Assembly (NCBI RefSeq): GCF_019720735.1
Contig: NZ_CP081302.1
Location: forward strand, 620,001-684,000
Source: Mycoplasma sp. Ms02
GTDB lineage: Bacteria; Bacillota_I; Bacilli_A; Mycoplasmatales; Metamycoplasmataceae
Reading direction: 5' to 3'
DNA length: 64,000 nucleotides
The notes below the pieces were generated by a model, which was given only the letters and a program-made list of their open reading frames with translations, did no database searches and was not told the origin of the DNA. Positions 32,703 through 44,469 of the stretch are shown piece by piece (positions within the stretch are counted from its first letter, which is position 1; each line of letters begins with the position of its first letter). A program made the position numbers and the translations under genes.

Positions 32703-35700
32703 ATGAAAAACAAAAAGTTAGTAATTTTATCCTCATCAATCGCTGGTATAGGACTTGCTGCTGGTGCACTTTCAGCAAGTTGTTCTACTGACGAATCACA
32801 AAACAACGCTGCTAAAAACAGCCAAGAGGATTCACAGAAAGTCTCAGCTAGAGACTTACAAGCTGTGGCTGCTTCAGTTTCAGTTAGTTTAGCTGAAGGA
32901 AAAGAACTTTCTAAAGAAGTTGTTGAAGCACAAAACAAAGAAGATTTCGTAGTTGAAGCTGCTCACGCAGACGCTGAACACTTTACTTTTTCAGTTAAGT
33001 CAGTAACAAAAAACGCCGACTCAACAGGTGTTGTAGTTGTTGTTACTGTAACAGCTAAAAACGATGACCAGTTAACAAAAGAAGTTTCTCAAACACTTGT
33101 TAACCAAGACCTTGTAGAAGCAAACGAAATAGCAAACATTGCAAATGAGTTAGAGTCATTAAACCCTGCAATTAACTATCCTTACAAAGAAAGAGTTTAC
33201 TTACCATCAGAATCAGTAAACACTCTTAAATCAGAAGTTGAATTATCATGAAACAATGATGAAGCTGCTAAAAAAGCAACAATCGAACTAGTTTCAGTTT
33301 CAGTAAACTCTGAAGATGTTACAAAATTAAACGTAGAATACAGATTATATTCACGTAAAAACTCAGCTGTTGCTGTTACAAAAACTGCTGAAGTTTCAGG
33401 ATTTAAATCAGCATTAGTACAATACGCTAACGAAGTATCTCGTTTAGAGTCACTAAACTTAGTTGTAGATTACAAAAACAAAGCTGAAGTTACAGTTGAC
33501 CAAGCTAACAATGAAGGTGTGTTAGTTGAAGGTTTAGTTGATGCTACTGCTAAAGTAGTTGAAGTATTACCAAAACTAGCTGGTGAATCAGTTTCATTAT
33601 CAGACAACACAGTTATGGTAAAAGTTGAGCTTACATCAACAACTGCACAAGATGCACCTGCTGTTGTTAGAGAATACACAGTAAGTGGATTTAAACAATT
33701 AAGTGAATCACAACACGCTACAAGAAGTAAACTTGAAGAAGTTGTACACCAATTAAAATTCAAACCTGTTTTAACAGAAGAAACAAAAACACCTTTATTA
33801 GCAATTAATAAATATAAAGCTACAAGCCAATATGCTGACATCTTTACAGTTGAAGGATTACCTGAAGGTGTTACATTTACAGTTGAAGGTGAACCAAGAA
33901 CATTATCTACTCACCCAGAAACATTATTAGTTGTTTACACACTAACAAAAATGGATGAAGCTACAGAACAAGAAGCTCTAATCAGAACAAGAGTTGATGT
34001 TAGAGAATACAACAACACAGTTCCTGCTGCACCAAAACCTGCTGAAGAACCTGCAAAACCTGTTGAAGAAGAGAAAAAACCTGAACCAACAGATGCAGAA
34101 AAATTAGCAGCTAAAAAAGTGGCTGAATTAGACAGACTTAAAAAAGCAATGTCAAAAATGATTCTTTCACCAAGATTAGAATCAGCAGAAAACGACTATA
34201 TCGTTGATAAAAGAATCGACAAAATTTCAAAACCTGAGCACATGTTACCAAGTGTTTATGTTGAAGAATACAACGCTGAAGCCGCTAAGAAAGAAAATCA
34301 CTCAGAATTCTTAAAAACTTTAGCAGACTCAGTTTTAAGTCAAACTTGAGCACAAGACGCGAATAATGAAGATATAAAAATTGAAAGCATTACACTTTCA
34401 CCTAAAAATGATGCAGGACTAGTTGTAGCAACTGTTAAATTATCTTCTCTAAAAGAAGGTCTAACAGATGTAAACCATACTGCAGAGTTAAACCTAAAAG
34501 ACTTAACAGGATCTAAAGATGCAAAATTCTTAACTACTGAAAAAGCTGTTCAAATTCAAAAAGTTGTTAAAAACCAACTTGAAGAATATAAAGTTAACAA
34601 AGATGGTCTAAAATTTGAAGACAAGGATAAAGTTAACTTAGCTCCAGTAACAAATGTTTTAGCATTCGATAAAACATACGTAAATACAGACGGAAAAACA
34701 GAAGAAGAAGTTGCAAAATTAAGAGAAACAAAAGCTAAAGAATACCAACAAAACATCAAACTAATCAAGGAAGTTAGTGGGTTCGTTAAAACAGATCTTC
34801 AAGGTGAAGATAATGTTCAACCTGTAACAGGTGCAGAACTTAAAGAATTAATCAAAGCTGCTAAAGTTGAAGGTTACGAAATTGAAGAAGGTGTTGATGT
34901 TTCATTAATGCTAGAAGTTAAAAACACAGCTATTAACAGCGTTACAAGTGAAGATGGTACAGGAGCTGTTCAAACAGGACGTGTTCAAGTTTACTACGTT
35001 GTTAACGCATTCATTCCTGGTGTTGGTGAAACACAATTAGAAAGCGATAAAGAATCAACAGATCACGTTGAAGGATTCCTTTCAGATCAAGAAGAAAAAA
35101 GATACAGACTTCTATGAGAAAGAACAGCAAACAGATATCTTTCAACAAGAAGTCAAAACGCTGAAAATGTTGCATACTTCGTAACAAAAGCTGGAAAAGA
35201 AGAGAACGCAAGACAAACATTAACAACGTTAGATGTTGTTTCTGAATTTGAAAAAGACCCTTCAACACTAGAAAGATTCAAATATACAGGTGATACAAAA
35301 TTTGATGGTAAATACAACTATGTGTTTGCTGACAAAATGATTGACCTTGTAGATGGTGCAGAAGTAGAGAAAGATATTTTCAACGATAAAACAGGACAAG
35401 AAAAAGATCTTTTACAACCTAAATACCAAAACTTAGCAATTAAACTAAAAGTTACAAACGTTTCTAGAGTTGAAGAGCTTCCTGAAGCAACAGAAGGTAG
35501 AGTTCGTGTTCAATTCACATTAGTTAACCCTTACCACAAAGATTGACAAATTATTGTTTCTAGAGATGGTGAAATTAAACCTCTTGAAAACCAATACATC
35601 ATCAGAGGGTTCAAAGCTGTTAAAGTTAAGGAACAAGAAGTTGTTGATGCACTTGTAAAATTATTAAACAAATACAAAGACAGTGAAGACAAGATTGTTG

Positions 35701-38700
35701 CTGTAGCAGACTACCCTAATAAAAATAATGTAGCTGTTGACAAAGCAGTTTCAGCTGATAAAGCTCAACCTGAAAACAAATCTAAATTTACACTTTCATA
35801 CAAAGATGGTTTAGATTTAAATGCATTCCTTGATAAGAATGAAAAAGATACACCAGATGCTGAAACATTCAAAGTTCTTTACGACATTAACTTAGCAAAC
35901 TACCCAGTTAAAGAAGTCGGAGAAGCACTAGTAAGTGACGATGCTAAAGGTATTGCCTCTGTTAAATTTGTTATTGAATCAAAAATTGCAAAAGATAACA
36001 ATGTAAAAGCAGAAGGTACGACAGAAGCGTACAGCGTTAAAGGATTCAAGTTAACAGACGCTAAAGAGAAAGAAAGATTAAATTCTCTAAAAACTCAATT
36101 CCAATACAAAGGATACGTTTCTACTTCTCAATACAATAATCAAGAATTAGAAGCAGCTAAAACTGCAACTGAAAGCTCGCAAAATGATATCAAGAGATCA
36201 TTAGAAGCACTAAGACAAATTAACATTGAAGATGCTGCTAAAGATCTTGCAAACTACGGTGAAGTTGCTGGATACTCAACAGAAGGTGCAATTGTTAGAG
36301 TCCTATCTGTAGAATTAGTAAATGCAGAAGACATCAACAACAGAGATGTTAAAGTTAAATTTGAACTAGAATCTACAAGAAACCAAGGCGTTAAATCAGA
36401 TGCAATGACATATGTATTTGGTGGATTCAGAAATAAAGCTGAAAAAGCAAAACAAGATAAAATTGACGCATTAAACAAAGCTGTAAAAACACTTGAGTAC
36501 TCATACAAAGGCGGGGATGTAGAAGCTGCAAAAGTAACAGCAGAATCAGTATCAAAAGCTGAGGATAAAAAAGAAAAATTTGAACAATCAGATGCAACTA
36601 AAAAAGCTCTTGAAGCGCTAAAAGCTACTGCAGAAATCGTAGATGTTAAACTACCAGTTGATTCTGAAGGAAAAGAATTAAAAGGAAACGAAGCAATCGA
36701 AAACGACAAAGTTGTTTTAGTTGTTAAACTTAAAGATAACGAAGACCAAACTCTTGTTTCAGAAAACCACGAAGTTGTTGTTGCAGGATTTAAATCTCTT
36801 CTAAAAGCTGAGCAAGAAAGAATCGCTGAAGCTGCAAAAGTATTAACAGCAGCAATTAAAGAACTTGAAGACGCTGATAAAGGTAAACTACTTTCAGACG
36901 TTGCTTTCTCAGCAAAAGTTCTAAAAACATCAGATGGTGTGGTTAGAAAATCTGCTTCAAACCAAAACGACGCATCAGCACCACTTGTATTCGAAGTTGA
37001 ATTATCTGAACTGCAAAAAGTTGTTAAAGAAAACTTAACATTATCAGATCTAGAAACTCAAGAAGTGGAATTAGTAGCTTACAAAAAAGCAGTACTTAAC
37101 AACACAGAAGGTAAAGTTACTGTTCAATACGAATTAAAATCTACTAAAGAAGAATTCAAAAATGTTGAATCTGCAAAAGCAGAAGGATCATCAGAAATTT
37201 CAGGATTCTTAACACAACCAGTTTACGATGAAACAAACTACCCAGCTGAACTAAAACGTCTAAATGACTTAGCTGCTAAAACACAAAAAGAATCATTTGA
37301 AAAAACAGATGCAAATTCTAAACTAGCAGTTGTTTATGATGGGTCACTAAACTACTTTGGTATTCCATACACAGCTAAAGACTTTGTTGGAGTTGCTAAA
37401 GACGCAATTGAAAATCAAGAGTTATCAAAACTATGATCTTCACTAAAAATCAAACAAGTTGAAGCTGGAACAGAATTAACTGACGTTGCTGCTGAAGCTA
37501 CTGTTCAAGTTCTAGCAGTTAACCAAGGTGTTAAAGATACAGATATCTATGTAACATTTAGATTAGTATCAACAAAAGAAGGTCTAAAGAAATACGATGG
37601 AACAAAATTCACAGGTGTTACTTCAGACGTTTACCAATCTAAAGCAGTTCTATTAGGTCTAACAACACAAGCTCAAAAAGACTTAGCTCTAGAATTAATG
37701 AGAGAGCAAGATAGAGACCAACTATACAGAACAAAAGACAAAAACTGAGGATCAACAATCGGTGCTGACTATGTTAAAGAAGTTAACTACTCAGGAATCG
37801 AAGCTTACAACTCATCATTCCAACCAGTTGTAAATGAAGACTATAAACCTCTATTAGATACTTTAGTTGGAGCAGAAAACAAAGCTCTTAAAGCTGAAGA
37901 CTTTGAATTCTTAAACGACAAAGGTGAAGTTGTTGAACTTAAAGATGTAACAGCTGCTGAAGTTGCTGGAATCAGATTCAAAGAAGATGCTACGTCAAAC
38001 GTTCTAGCTTCAGGTAGAAAAGCTAAAGTTGTTTACTCAAAAGTACAAGATCTTGCTAAAGATGTATACAACAACGTTAACTCAAGCCTTGTTTGAGTAA
38101 AAGTTAAATTAGGTGTTGAAGGTGAAACATTAGAATCTCCAGCATTCCTTCTAAAATTCGATGGTGCAAAAACACCTCAACAAAAAGCAAAAGAAGATCG
38201 TCAAGCATTACTTGACAAAATGAATGCTCTTGCAGATGTTGAGCTTATTGCTAAATACTCAAACCTAAGAATTGAAAAACCAGAAGAATTCGTTCTTGAA
38301 CAACACGGTACACAAGAAAACTTACCTTCAAAAGTTAAGTTACACTTAGGTAAATCTCAACAAGCTACAAACGTTAAAAATCAACCATGAGACACAGATG
38401 CTGTTAAAGTTGCTGTTAACTCAACAGTTGATCTAACAAAAGAAACAATGACAGTAGTTTCTAAAGACACTGTTCAAGGTTCAAAAGATGGTGTTCACCT
38501 ATTGGGCGCTAAATTATCATCAGACAGAAATGTAAGTGTTGTAATCACAAACATTGAAGTTGTTGGAACATCTTCATTATTAGTAGACTACAAAGTTACA
38601 TTATTAGATGAAGAAGGTAAAGCAACAGAAGTTTCTGCAACTTCAAGAACATTACTTGAAAATGTAAGAAAAGAAGCTGACTTACCTAAAGAAAAACAAG

Positions 38701-39296
38701 TTCTAGAAGACATTCAATTCGGTTCAACAGAATTTACATCTTCATACTTACAAGAAAAAACAGCTGCAGCGCTTGTTGCAAAAGTTAAAGAAGTTCTAAC
38801 TAACCTTAAATCAGACAACGCTGAAGTTAAAGCTGCAGCTCAAGCTGAATTAAACGAGTTAGTAAAACCTGTAACTCAATTACAAGACCAAAAAGTTGTA
38901 GTTTCAGCTGTTGAAGAATCAAATACAAACCACAGTTCAGTGATCGTAACTTACAAAGTTCAATCTACATTAGAAGGGTACTTAGGAACAGATAAATTTG
39001 AATCTAAAGAAAAATACGCTTCAATCTTCAAATTTAAATATGAAGAATCTAAAATGAGCGATGTAACAAACGAAAAAGCTCCTGCTGCTCCTGCTGCTCA
39101 ACCTGCAACACCAGCACCAGCTGCTACAGAACAACCAGCTGCTCCTGCTACTCAACCAGCTGCAGAACCTGCACAAGCAAATGAATCTACAGATTCACAA
39201 GCTACATCTCAGGCACAACCTGAAGCAACAACTACTACTCCTTCTTCAACAGAAGATGGTGCTAGTGGTTCAACAGCACCAGTTGCTACAGAATAA
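32703..39296 (+). CDS. Giant repeat lipoprotein with Lipoprotein-17-like modules
   Basis: 2197 residues, continuous with TGA as Trp. Signal peptide with lipobox LSAS-Cys27. The mature chain is a tandem array of at least ten degenerate modules of about 130-180 residues. Each has a beta-rich segment of the form V-x-V-x-Y-x-L followed after 20-30 residues by SGFK, KGFK, EGF, AGF or GGF. This is the pattern I associate with the mycoplasma Lipoprotein_17 (variable surface lipoprotein) domain. A helical Lys/Glu linker lies near 450-470 after a Pro-rich stretch. The C-terminal 70 residues (from about 2125) are a low-complexity Ala/Pro/Gln/Thr tail without membrane anchor. Probably a long surface fibre or adhesin; its function is inferred only from architecture. 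Confidence 0.85.
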
Positions 39297-39356
39297 GCTT
39301 AATAATTAACTAATTAATAGCCCAGTATTAATTACTAATTACCAAGTTTAAATTAC

Positions 39357-39390
39357 AAAAAACCAGAGACCCAGCTCTGGTTTTTGTTTT
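39357..39390 (+). terminator. Terminator of the giant lipoprotein gene
   Basis: AACCAGAG/CTCTGGTT stem with loop ACCCAG, then TTTGTTTT. Confidence 0.85.
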
Positions 39391-39491
39391 ACTTGTATGG
39401 AAAAACATTTCCACAAGATAAAATAGGTTTTAAAAAGTGTAAAATAAAAAATGAGTGAAAGCTTATTTTTTTATTAAGCTTAAGGAGGATT

Positions 39492-40778
39492 ATGAATCCT
39501 GAAAAAGAAAAACAAAAAAACAATATTTTAACTCAGGTTTATGATAAAGACGAAGATCTTAATAAATGTGATGATGTTGTTAAGAAAAACACAATATATC
39601 ACAGAACTAAAATGTCAAACGTCGGACTTAAATTAAGCAAACTTTATGCACCAATGCAAATGTACAAGCTTATCTTAATTACAGTTGCAGTAGCGATATT
39701 TTTTGGTGTAATTAGTGTATTCTTTGTTAAAAACGTTGGTATTTATAACTTTGGTCTTGCTGCGTTTGGACAAGCAGCTGCAAGATTAATTGTAGTAAAA
39801 CTTCCAGAATCAATTCAAGCAGGAGCAAGAAACTTAATCGAGCAGTTTATATTCTGAATTGCCTACATTATCTTAAGTATTCCGATTTTTATTTTTGGGT
39901 ACAAAAAGATTGGTAAGGTTTTTACACACTTAACAGTTATTTTCCTTGTTGTATCCTCATTTATTTCTTTTGGTATTGGTCAAATACCAAACGCAAACAA
40001 TGTTTACATTATCGGGCACTTTGCGAACGATGAAGTTAAGGAGTTGTTACCAGATCACCTTAAAGGTCTAAGTAGCTTAATACCTCTTTCATGAAAAGAT
40101 GGAGGAAACATCGCTGCTTTAATGATTTATTCAGTCTGCTATGGATACATGCTTGCTTGAATTTTTGCAATTATTGGTATTATCGGTGGAACTGCTGGTG
40201 TGACAGGAGTTATCGGTGAATGATATGCAAATACAAAACAAAAATCATTCGGAAGTATTTCTGGATACATGAATATTGTAATTGTCTTTATTTGTGTTTT
40301 CATTGGTTCTTATTTACCAGGTTCACTGCTACTAACAGAAGCTAAAGAACACGCTCAAGCTAAAGAATTAGTTTTGACAGCCGAACAAAAACAAATTTTA
40401 AATCTGGCATGATCACCCGAACTTTATTTATCACCTAACTTTATTGCAACGTTCTTAACAAATGTTGTTTACATCATTGCTTTAAACAAACTTTATCCAA
40501 AATTCAAATTGGTTAGAATTGAAATTTTCTCAAACAAAACAATCGAATTACAAGATATTCTGACACACGATAAAAAAATTGTGACAGGACTTACAATGTT
40601 TAAAGCTAAGGGTGGATTTGAAGGCAAAGAAATGCATGTTCTAACATCAATTACATTATTTAGACAAGTGCCTAGAATCATGAAAAAGATTCGAAAAATT
40701 GATCAAACAGCCTTTGTTGCAGTTTCTGACGTTTCAAGTGTTGATGGATACGTATACATTCCAGAAACCAAGTTCTAA
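39492..40778 (+). CDS. YitT-family membrane protein with C-terminal DUF2179 domain
   Basis: 428 residues: a soluble N-terminus of about 55 residues, five to six membrane helices, then a cytosolic C-terminal domain of about 90 residues. The C-terminal domain (VRIEIFSNK, THDKKIVTGL, then RIMKKIRKIDQTAFVAVSD) matches DUF2179 of YitT proteins, and the membrane part has GGTAGVTGVIGEW as in that family. A strong AAGGAGG lies 7 nt before the ATG. Trp residues in the membrane part are TGA-encoded. Function in mollicutes is unknown. Confidence 0.8.
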
Positions 40779-40780
40779 TT

Positions 40781-40808
40781 AAAAATCTAGCGAAGGCTAG
40801 ATTTTTTC
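40781..40808. terminator. Bidirectional terminator between the YitT-like gene and hrcA
   Basis: AAAATCTAG/CTAGATTTT stem with loop CGAAGG. The hrcA stop codon lies in the right arm. Confidence 0.8.
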
Positions 40809-41801
40809 TTCTTCTACTATTTGATCAGAATATAGATCTTCTAAAAGCGAAATAGAAGCTCTCATCATCTCATAATCAGACGCATTCGAACCCACTACAC
40901 TTATTTCCTTGACCTTAGTGTTGTTAGTTAACCTTTTCGAAAGAAAGGCACTCGATCCTTCGACAGCAATCTTTAAGTTTTCATCTTCGTTCTTTTGTTT
41001 TGACTCGATTATCTCTCAAACGGATTTAGTTTCAATCATCTCAATAATTCTTGATACCTCTTGCCTTGAAATATTTTCGCTCAAGATAATATTACCTTTT
41101 CCATAAATCTTATTTTCAAGCTTTGTTTCAAAGTTGAAAATATTCTTAATAAAACTCTGAAGAATATCCTCATAATTATGCACGGCATCTGCCAATATCG
41201 GCTTAAGAGCTTGTGCTTTTTGTGGCAGGGTAGATAATGGTGAATTGATCAACCTTTCCTTAAAGAGTCTGATAGCAATTCTTAAATCCTCTAAGTTTAT
41301 ATTTTTATCAAACTCCAAATACTTAGAAAAGACCTCGCCAGTAGAAATCACTAAAACAACTGTCGCACTGTTTTGATCAATTGGTACAATCTGTATCGCT
41401 TTTAGTAAAGCATCTGATTTATCTACTCCTGTAACTATTGTTAAACCTGTAATATTAGATATTAACTCAGCAGCTTCCTGAATTGTATTATCGATATCAT
41501 TACTTCTTTTTCTAAACAACCTCATTAATTCTTTTTTAGCTTGTCCATAGCTGTTTAAGCTCAAATATTGTGCATAATAATCGTATCCTAAATTAGTAGG
41601 TATCCTTCCTGAAGAAGAATATCCCATCTCCAAATAGCCATTGTCAACTAAATACTTAAGCAAATACCTGACTTTTGCACTCGACATATCAAGGTTATAC
41701 TTCTTAGTCAACAATGATGAAGAAACTGGCTGTCCTGTTTCAATATAAGCCTTAACCGTATACTTTAAAATAACTTCATATTTTGCATCTAATTTGTTCA
41801 T
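40797..41801 (-). CDS. hrcA: Heat-inducible transcription repressor HrcA
   Basis: 334 residues. It has an N-terminal winged helix (YIETGQPVSSSLLTKKY near 18 is the HrcA hallmark, then SSGRIPTNLGYDYY near 65) and a GAF-like C-terminal domain. One TGA at 41016 is Trp and the protein continues to a TAG at 40797. It represses chaperone genes through CIRCE elements in other bacteria; no CIRCE or chaperone gene is seen in this window. TATAAT ends 6 nt before the ATG with no ribosome site (leaderless). A 21-bp palindrome lies upstream, toward the divergent gene. Confidence 0.93.
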
Positions 41802-41807
41802 GCCTTA

Positions 41808-41813
41808 ATTATA
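41808..41813 (-). promoter_or_regulatory. -10 box of hrcA (leaderless start)
   Basis: TATAAT on the minus strand, 6-nt spacer TAAGGC, then ATG 41801. Confidence 0.6.
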
Positions 41814-41833
41814 ACACTCTAAAAAAGTATTTT

Positions 41834-41854
41834 TAATACCACTAAGTGGTATTA
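41834..41854. promoter_or_regulatory. 21-bp perfect palindrome between hrcA and the ASCH-HAD gene
   Basis: TAATACCACT and AGTGGTATTA around a central A. It overlaps the TATTAT (41850-41855) that would be the -10 box of the plus-strand gene. It has no following T-run, so an operator is more likely than a terminator. It is not a CIRCE element. Confidence 0.5.
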
Positions 41855-41861
41855 TTAAATA

Positions 41862-43016
41862 ATGTATAAACTTTTTAAAATAAGAATTGATTTTCTAAAT
41901 AAAATCAGAGAAAAAGAGAAGACTTACGAAATAAGGCTAAACCACGAAAATCGCAAAAACTTAAAAGAAGGCATGATCATCAGATTAGAAAATGATGCCA
42001 ATCAAGATGATTTCGAACTTGCTAAAATCACATCAATAGAAAAGTTCACAAATTTTGAAGAGCTTTTTGAAGTAATACCCTTTCAAAAAGCAGGTTTTTC
42101 AAGCAAATCAGAAGCTATATCAACCATGTACACTTTTTATGACAAAGCAGACGTATCTAAAAATGGTGTTGTTGCATTTGGAGTTGAACTTTTTGAGCTT
42201 CATTACGAAGATATTGATGCATTCGTTTTTGACATGGATGGAACTTTATTAAAAGGTCATTCAGAAATGAATCCAAGTAATTCCAAAGTTATGCAAACTT
42301 TAATTGATGATGGTAAAAAAGTAGGAGTTGCTACTGGTAGAGCGTTCTTCACATTTGACAAATACCTTGAAGAAATTCCTATTAACTTACCACTAATTAC
42401 TTCAAATGGTGGTCACATTCATGATTACAAAAAAGATCAAGCAGTTCACTTTGAAGGAATGAACCTTGATGCTGCAAAAGAGATTTTTGCTACGCTTGTC
42501 AAATCAGAAGTTGATTTTCTAGTCTACACCACTTCGGGTGTTCACGGTGTAGATCGTCAAAAAACCGACTTTTTTAAAACTCGTGACTACAACCAAACTC
42601 TTGGTAAAAACTATTCGACAGGTTTAGAATTTGATTTTGAGAAATACCCAATCATTACAAAATTCCTTGTTATTCACAACAATGATGAAGAATATATGCT
42701 TGAAGAAGTGCAAAAGGTGATGTCAAAATATGATGATGTTTATGGTCTTTTTTCACTGCGTAATTTTTATGACATCATGTCAATTAATACATCTAAAGGT
42801 AACGCCTTAAAATTTCTATCAGAGCATTACGATTTCGATTTAAGCAGAACAATGACATTTGGAGATGCTGACAATGATGCAAGCAACTTCATGATGTCTG
42901 CTTATTCAGGATTCATGAAAAACGGATTTCCTGAAGTTAGAAACTACGCTAACTTAATGATGGGTTCAAATGATGAAAACTGACTGGAAACTTTTGTTAA
43001 TTGACTTAAAAGGTAA
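41862..43016 (+). CDS. ASCH domain fused to a Cof-type HAD phosphatase
   Basis: 384 residues. The N-terminal 110 residues match ASCH domains: IREKEKTYEIRL, then LKEGMIIRLEN, a FTNFEELFE segment, and GVVAFGVELF at the end. From about 120 a HAD hydrolase of the Cof family begins with DMDGTLL (nucleophile and acid Asp). TSNGG and a C-terminal GDADNDASNF motif complete it, with a large cap domain between. Cof-type enzymes dephosphorylate sugar phosphates, nucleotides or flavins. The ASCH part suggests RNA or nucleotide binding. The start codon follows a TATTAT by 6 nt, without a ribosome site. Confidence 0.88.
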
Positions 43017-43107
43017 TAAAATTAAAATATAAAACTTTAAATGCTCAAACAATAATAACACTGCAAAAAAGTAAAATACAGAATATGAGCATTAGAAAAA
43101 GGAAAAT

Positions 43108-43590
43108 ATGGAAAACAACTTACCATTTATGTGCGACTGTCAAACCAAAAGCCCTAAAAGTAGAGCAACACTTTCGATTATATCGTTCCTTTTAGGCGGG
43201 TTCGGTGTAAACTATTTTTATGTAGGAAGAAACCTTGTTGGTGGAATAAAACTAGGATTATTCATTTTAGTTTCAATTTTAGGATATATTCTACAATTTA
43301 AAATTGCTTCATTAATTCTGGACTACTCGCCAGAAAATGAATTAAACTTTATTCAAATTATGGCAGGATTCGGGGTTTGATTTTATATAATGATTTTACT
43401 TGTGGTTGTACATACTATTTGAAACTTGGTTGACATAATAATGGCTATTTGTGGAGTGGTAAAAGATAAAGATGGAAAAAAAGTCTCTTCTTGAGATGGG
43501 CAAAAGTTTGCTTTTTGTATGCATTCATATCCAGCACCAAATCATCCATACCAACAACTACAACAGCCAAATAATACACAGCAAGAATAA
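43108..43590 (+). CDS. TM2-domain membrane protein
   Basis: 160 residues. A short N-terminus with CDC is followed by a TM2-type hairpin: SIISFLLGGFGVNYFYVGR then GGIKLGLFILVSILGY (about 24-70). A third membrane helix lies around 92-115, and the tail is Gln/Asn/Pro-rich. TGA encodes all Trp. GGAAAAT precedes the ATG. Function unknown. Confidence 0.8.
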
Positions 43591-43599
43591 TCAAACAAT

Positions 43600-43630
43600 A
43601 AGCTTCGAAAAACGTTCGAAGCTTTTTTAT
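43600..43630 (+). terminator. Terminator of the TM2 gene
   Basis: AGCTTCGAA/TTCGAAGCT stem, loop AAACG, T-run. Confidence 0.85.
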
Positions 43631-43821
43631 AGTGTTAAAAGCGAAATTAAAGGAAAAATATCGAATAACATTCATGATGTTCAATGTTCCAAAAAAATAA
43701 GACATTATCCAGTATAAGATTTCATTTGAACTTTTATTCAGGTATAAAGAGGAATGCTAAATTTTGTTTTGTTAGCAACTATGTATGTTTGTTTAGGTTT
43801 AAATCGTTTTCGCCTATGTAA

Positions 43822-44079
43822 AAACAGGATAAATATATTCAGCTGATACAACTTATTATTGGGCTTTTCTCGATTGCAGTTTGAATCACAGTAAATTTAG
43901 TATGATCGCCAAAAAAACTTAAATAATTATTACTTGCATGGTAAACTCAATGAACTTCTATGCACTGTTTGATACAGTAAGTCGTAATTTCTGCAGTCCC
44001 TAATTTATTATTTTTATTTGGAATTTTATTAACTTTTGTGTTGCTCTATCTGAGATACTCAAAGAATCGGAGGGGCTAG
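43822..44079 (+). pseudogene. Decayed membrane-protein fragment
   Basis: The 660-bp gap between the TM2 gene and rpmG has no intact gene. One frame keeps two hydrophobic segments, IIGLFSIAVWITVNLVW (43858-43908, with TGA as Trp) and LLFLFGILLTFVLLYLRYSK (44002-44061). Three in-frame TAA codons lie between them and a TAG at 44077 ends them. No start codon with a ribosome site is seen. This looks like an eroded small membrane protein; homology is unknown. Confidence 0.35.
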
Positions 44080-44250
44080 TGGCGAGTAAACGTGTTCATA
44101 TTATTGCCTCCAAAAGTAAATAAAAAGTTATGAAAACTTACTTTAAACAAAACAATCAAAGAGATTTTTGTAAGTTTAAAACCCTATTAACATTTTGACT
44201 TTTTTCGGTATAATTAAAATTATTTTGATTAATCAACAATAAGGAGAATT

Positions 44251-44403
44251 ATGCCAAGAGAAGGTTATACATTACAATGTACAGAATGTAAAATGGAAAA
44301 CTATATTTCTAAGAAAAACAAAAAAACTCACCCTGAAAAAGTTGAGCTAAAAAAATACTGTGCAAAATGCAACGCATCAACAAATCACAAAGAGAAAAAA
44401 TAG
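44251..44403 (+). CDS. rpmG: 50S ribosomal protein L33
   Basis: 50 residues beginning [18 protein letters not shown], with CTEC and CAKC forming a zinc ribbon (zinc-type L33). AAGGAG lies 6 nt before the ATG, and TATAAT at 44209-44214 is a likely -10 box. Confidence 0.96.
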   Translation: MPREGYTLQCTECKMENYISKKNKKTHPEKVELKKYCAKCNASTNHKEKK

Positions 44404-44411
44404 TTTTGCTT

Positions 44412-44442
44412 TAAAAACACAATTTTCATTGTGTTTTTCTTA
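44412..44442 (+). terminator. Terminator of rpmG
   Basis: AAACACAAT/ATTGTGTTT hairpin, loop TTTC, T-run. The next gene follows within 30 nt, so read-through is possible. Confidence 0.75.
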
Positions 44443-44469
44443 TGTTTTAATTACTCAAAAGGAGAAAAA

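Noticed and set aside
41802-41833. CIRCE element upstream of hrcA
   Set aside because: Only an ACACTC-like half resembles CIRCE; the GAGTGCTAA partner arm at 9-bp spacing is missing.
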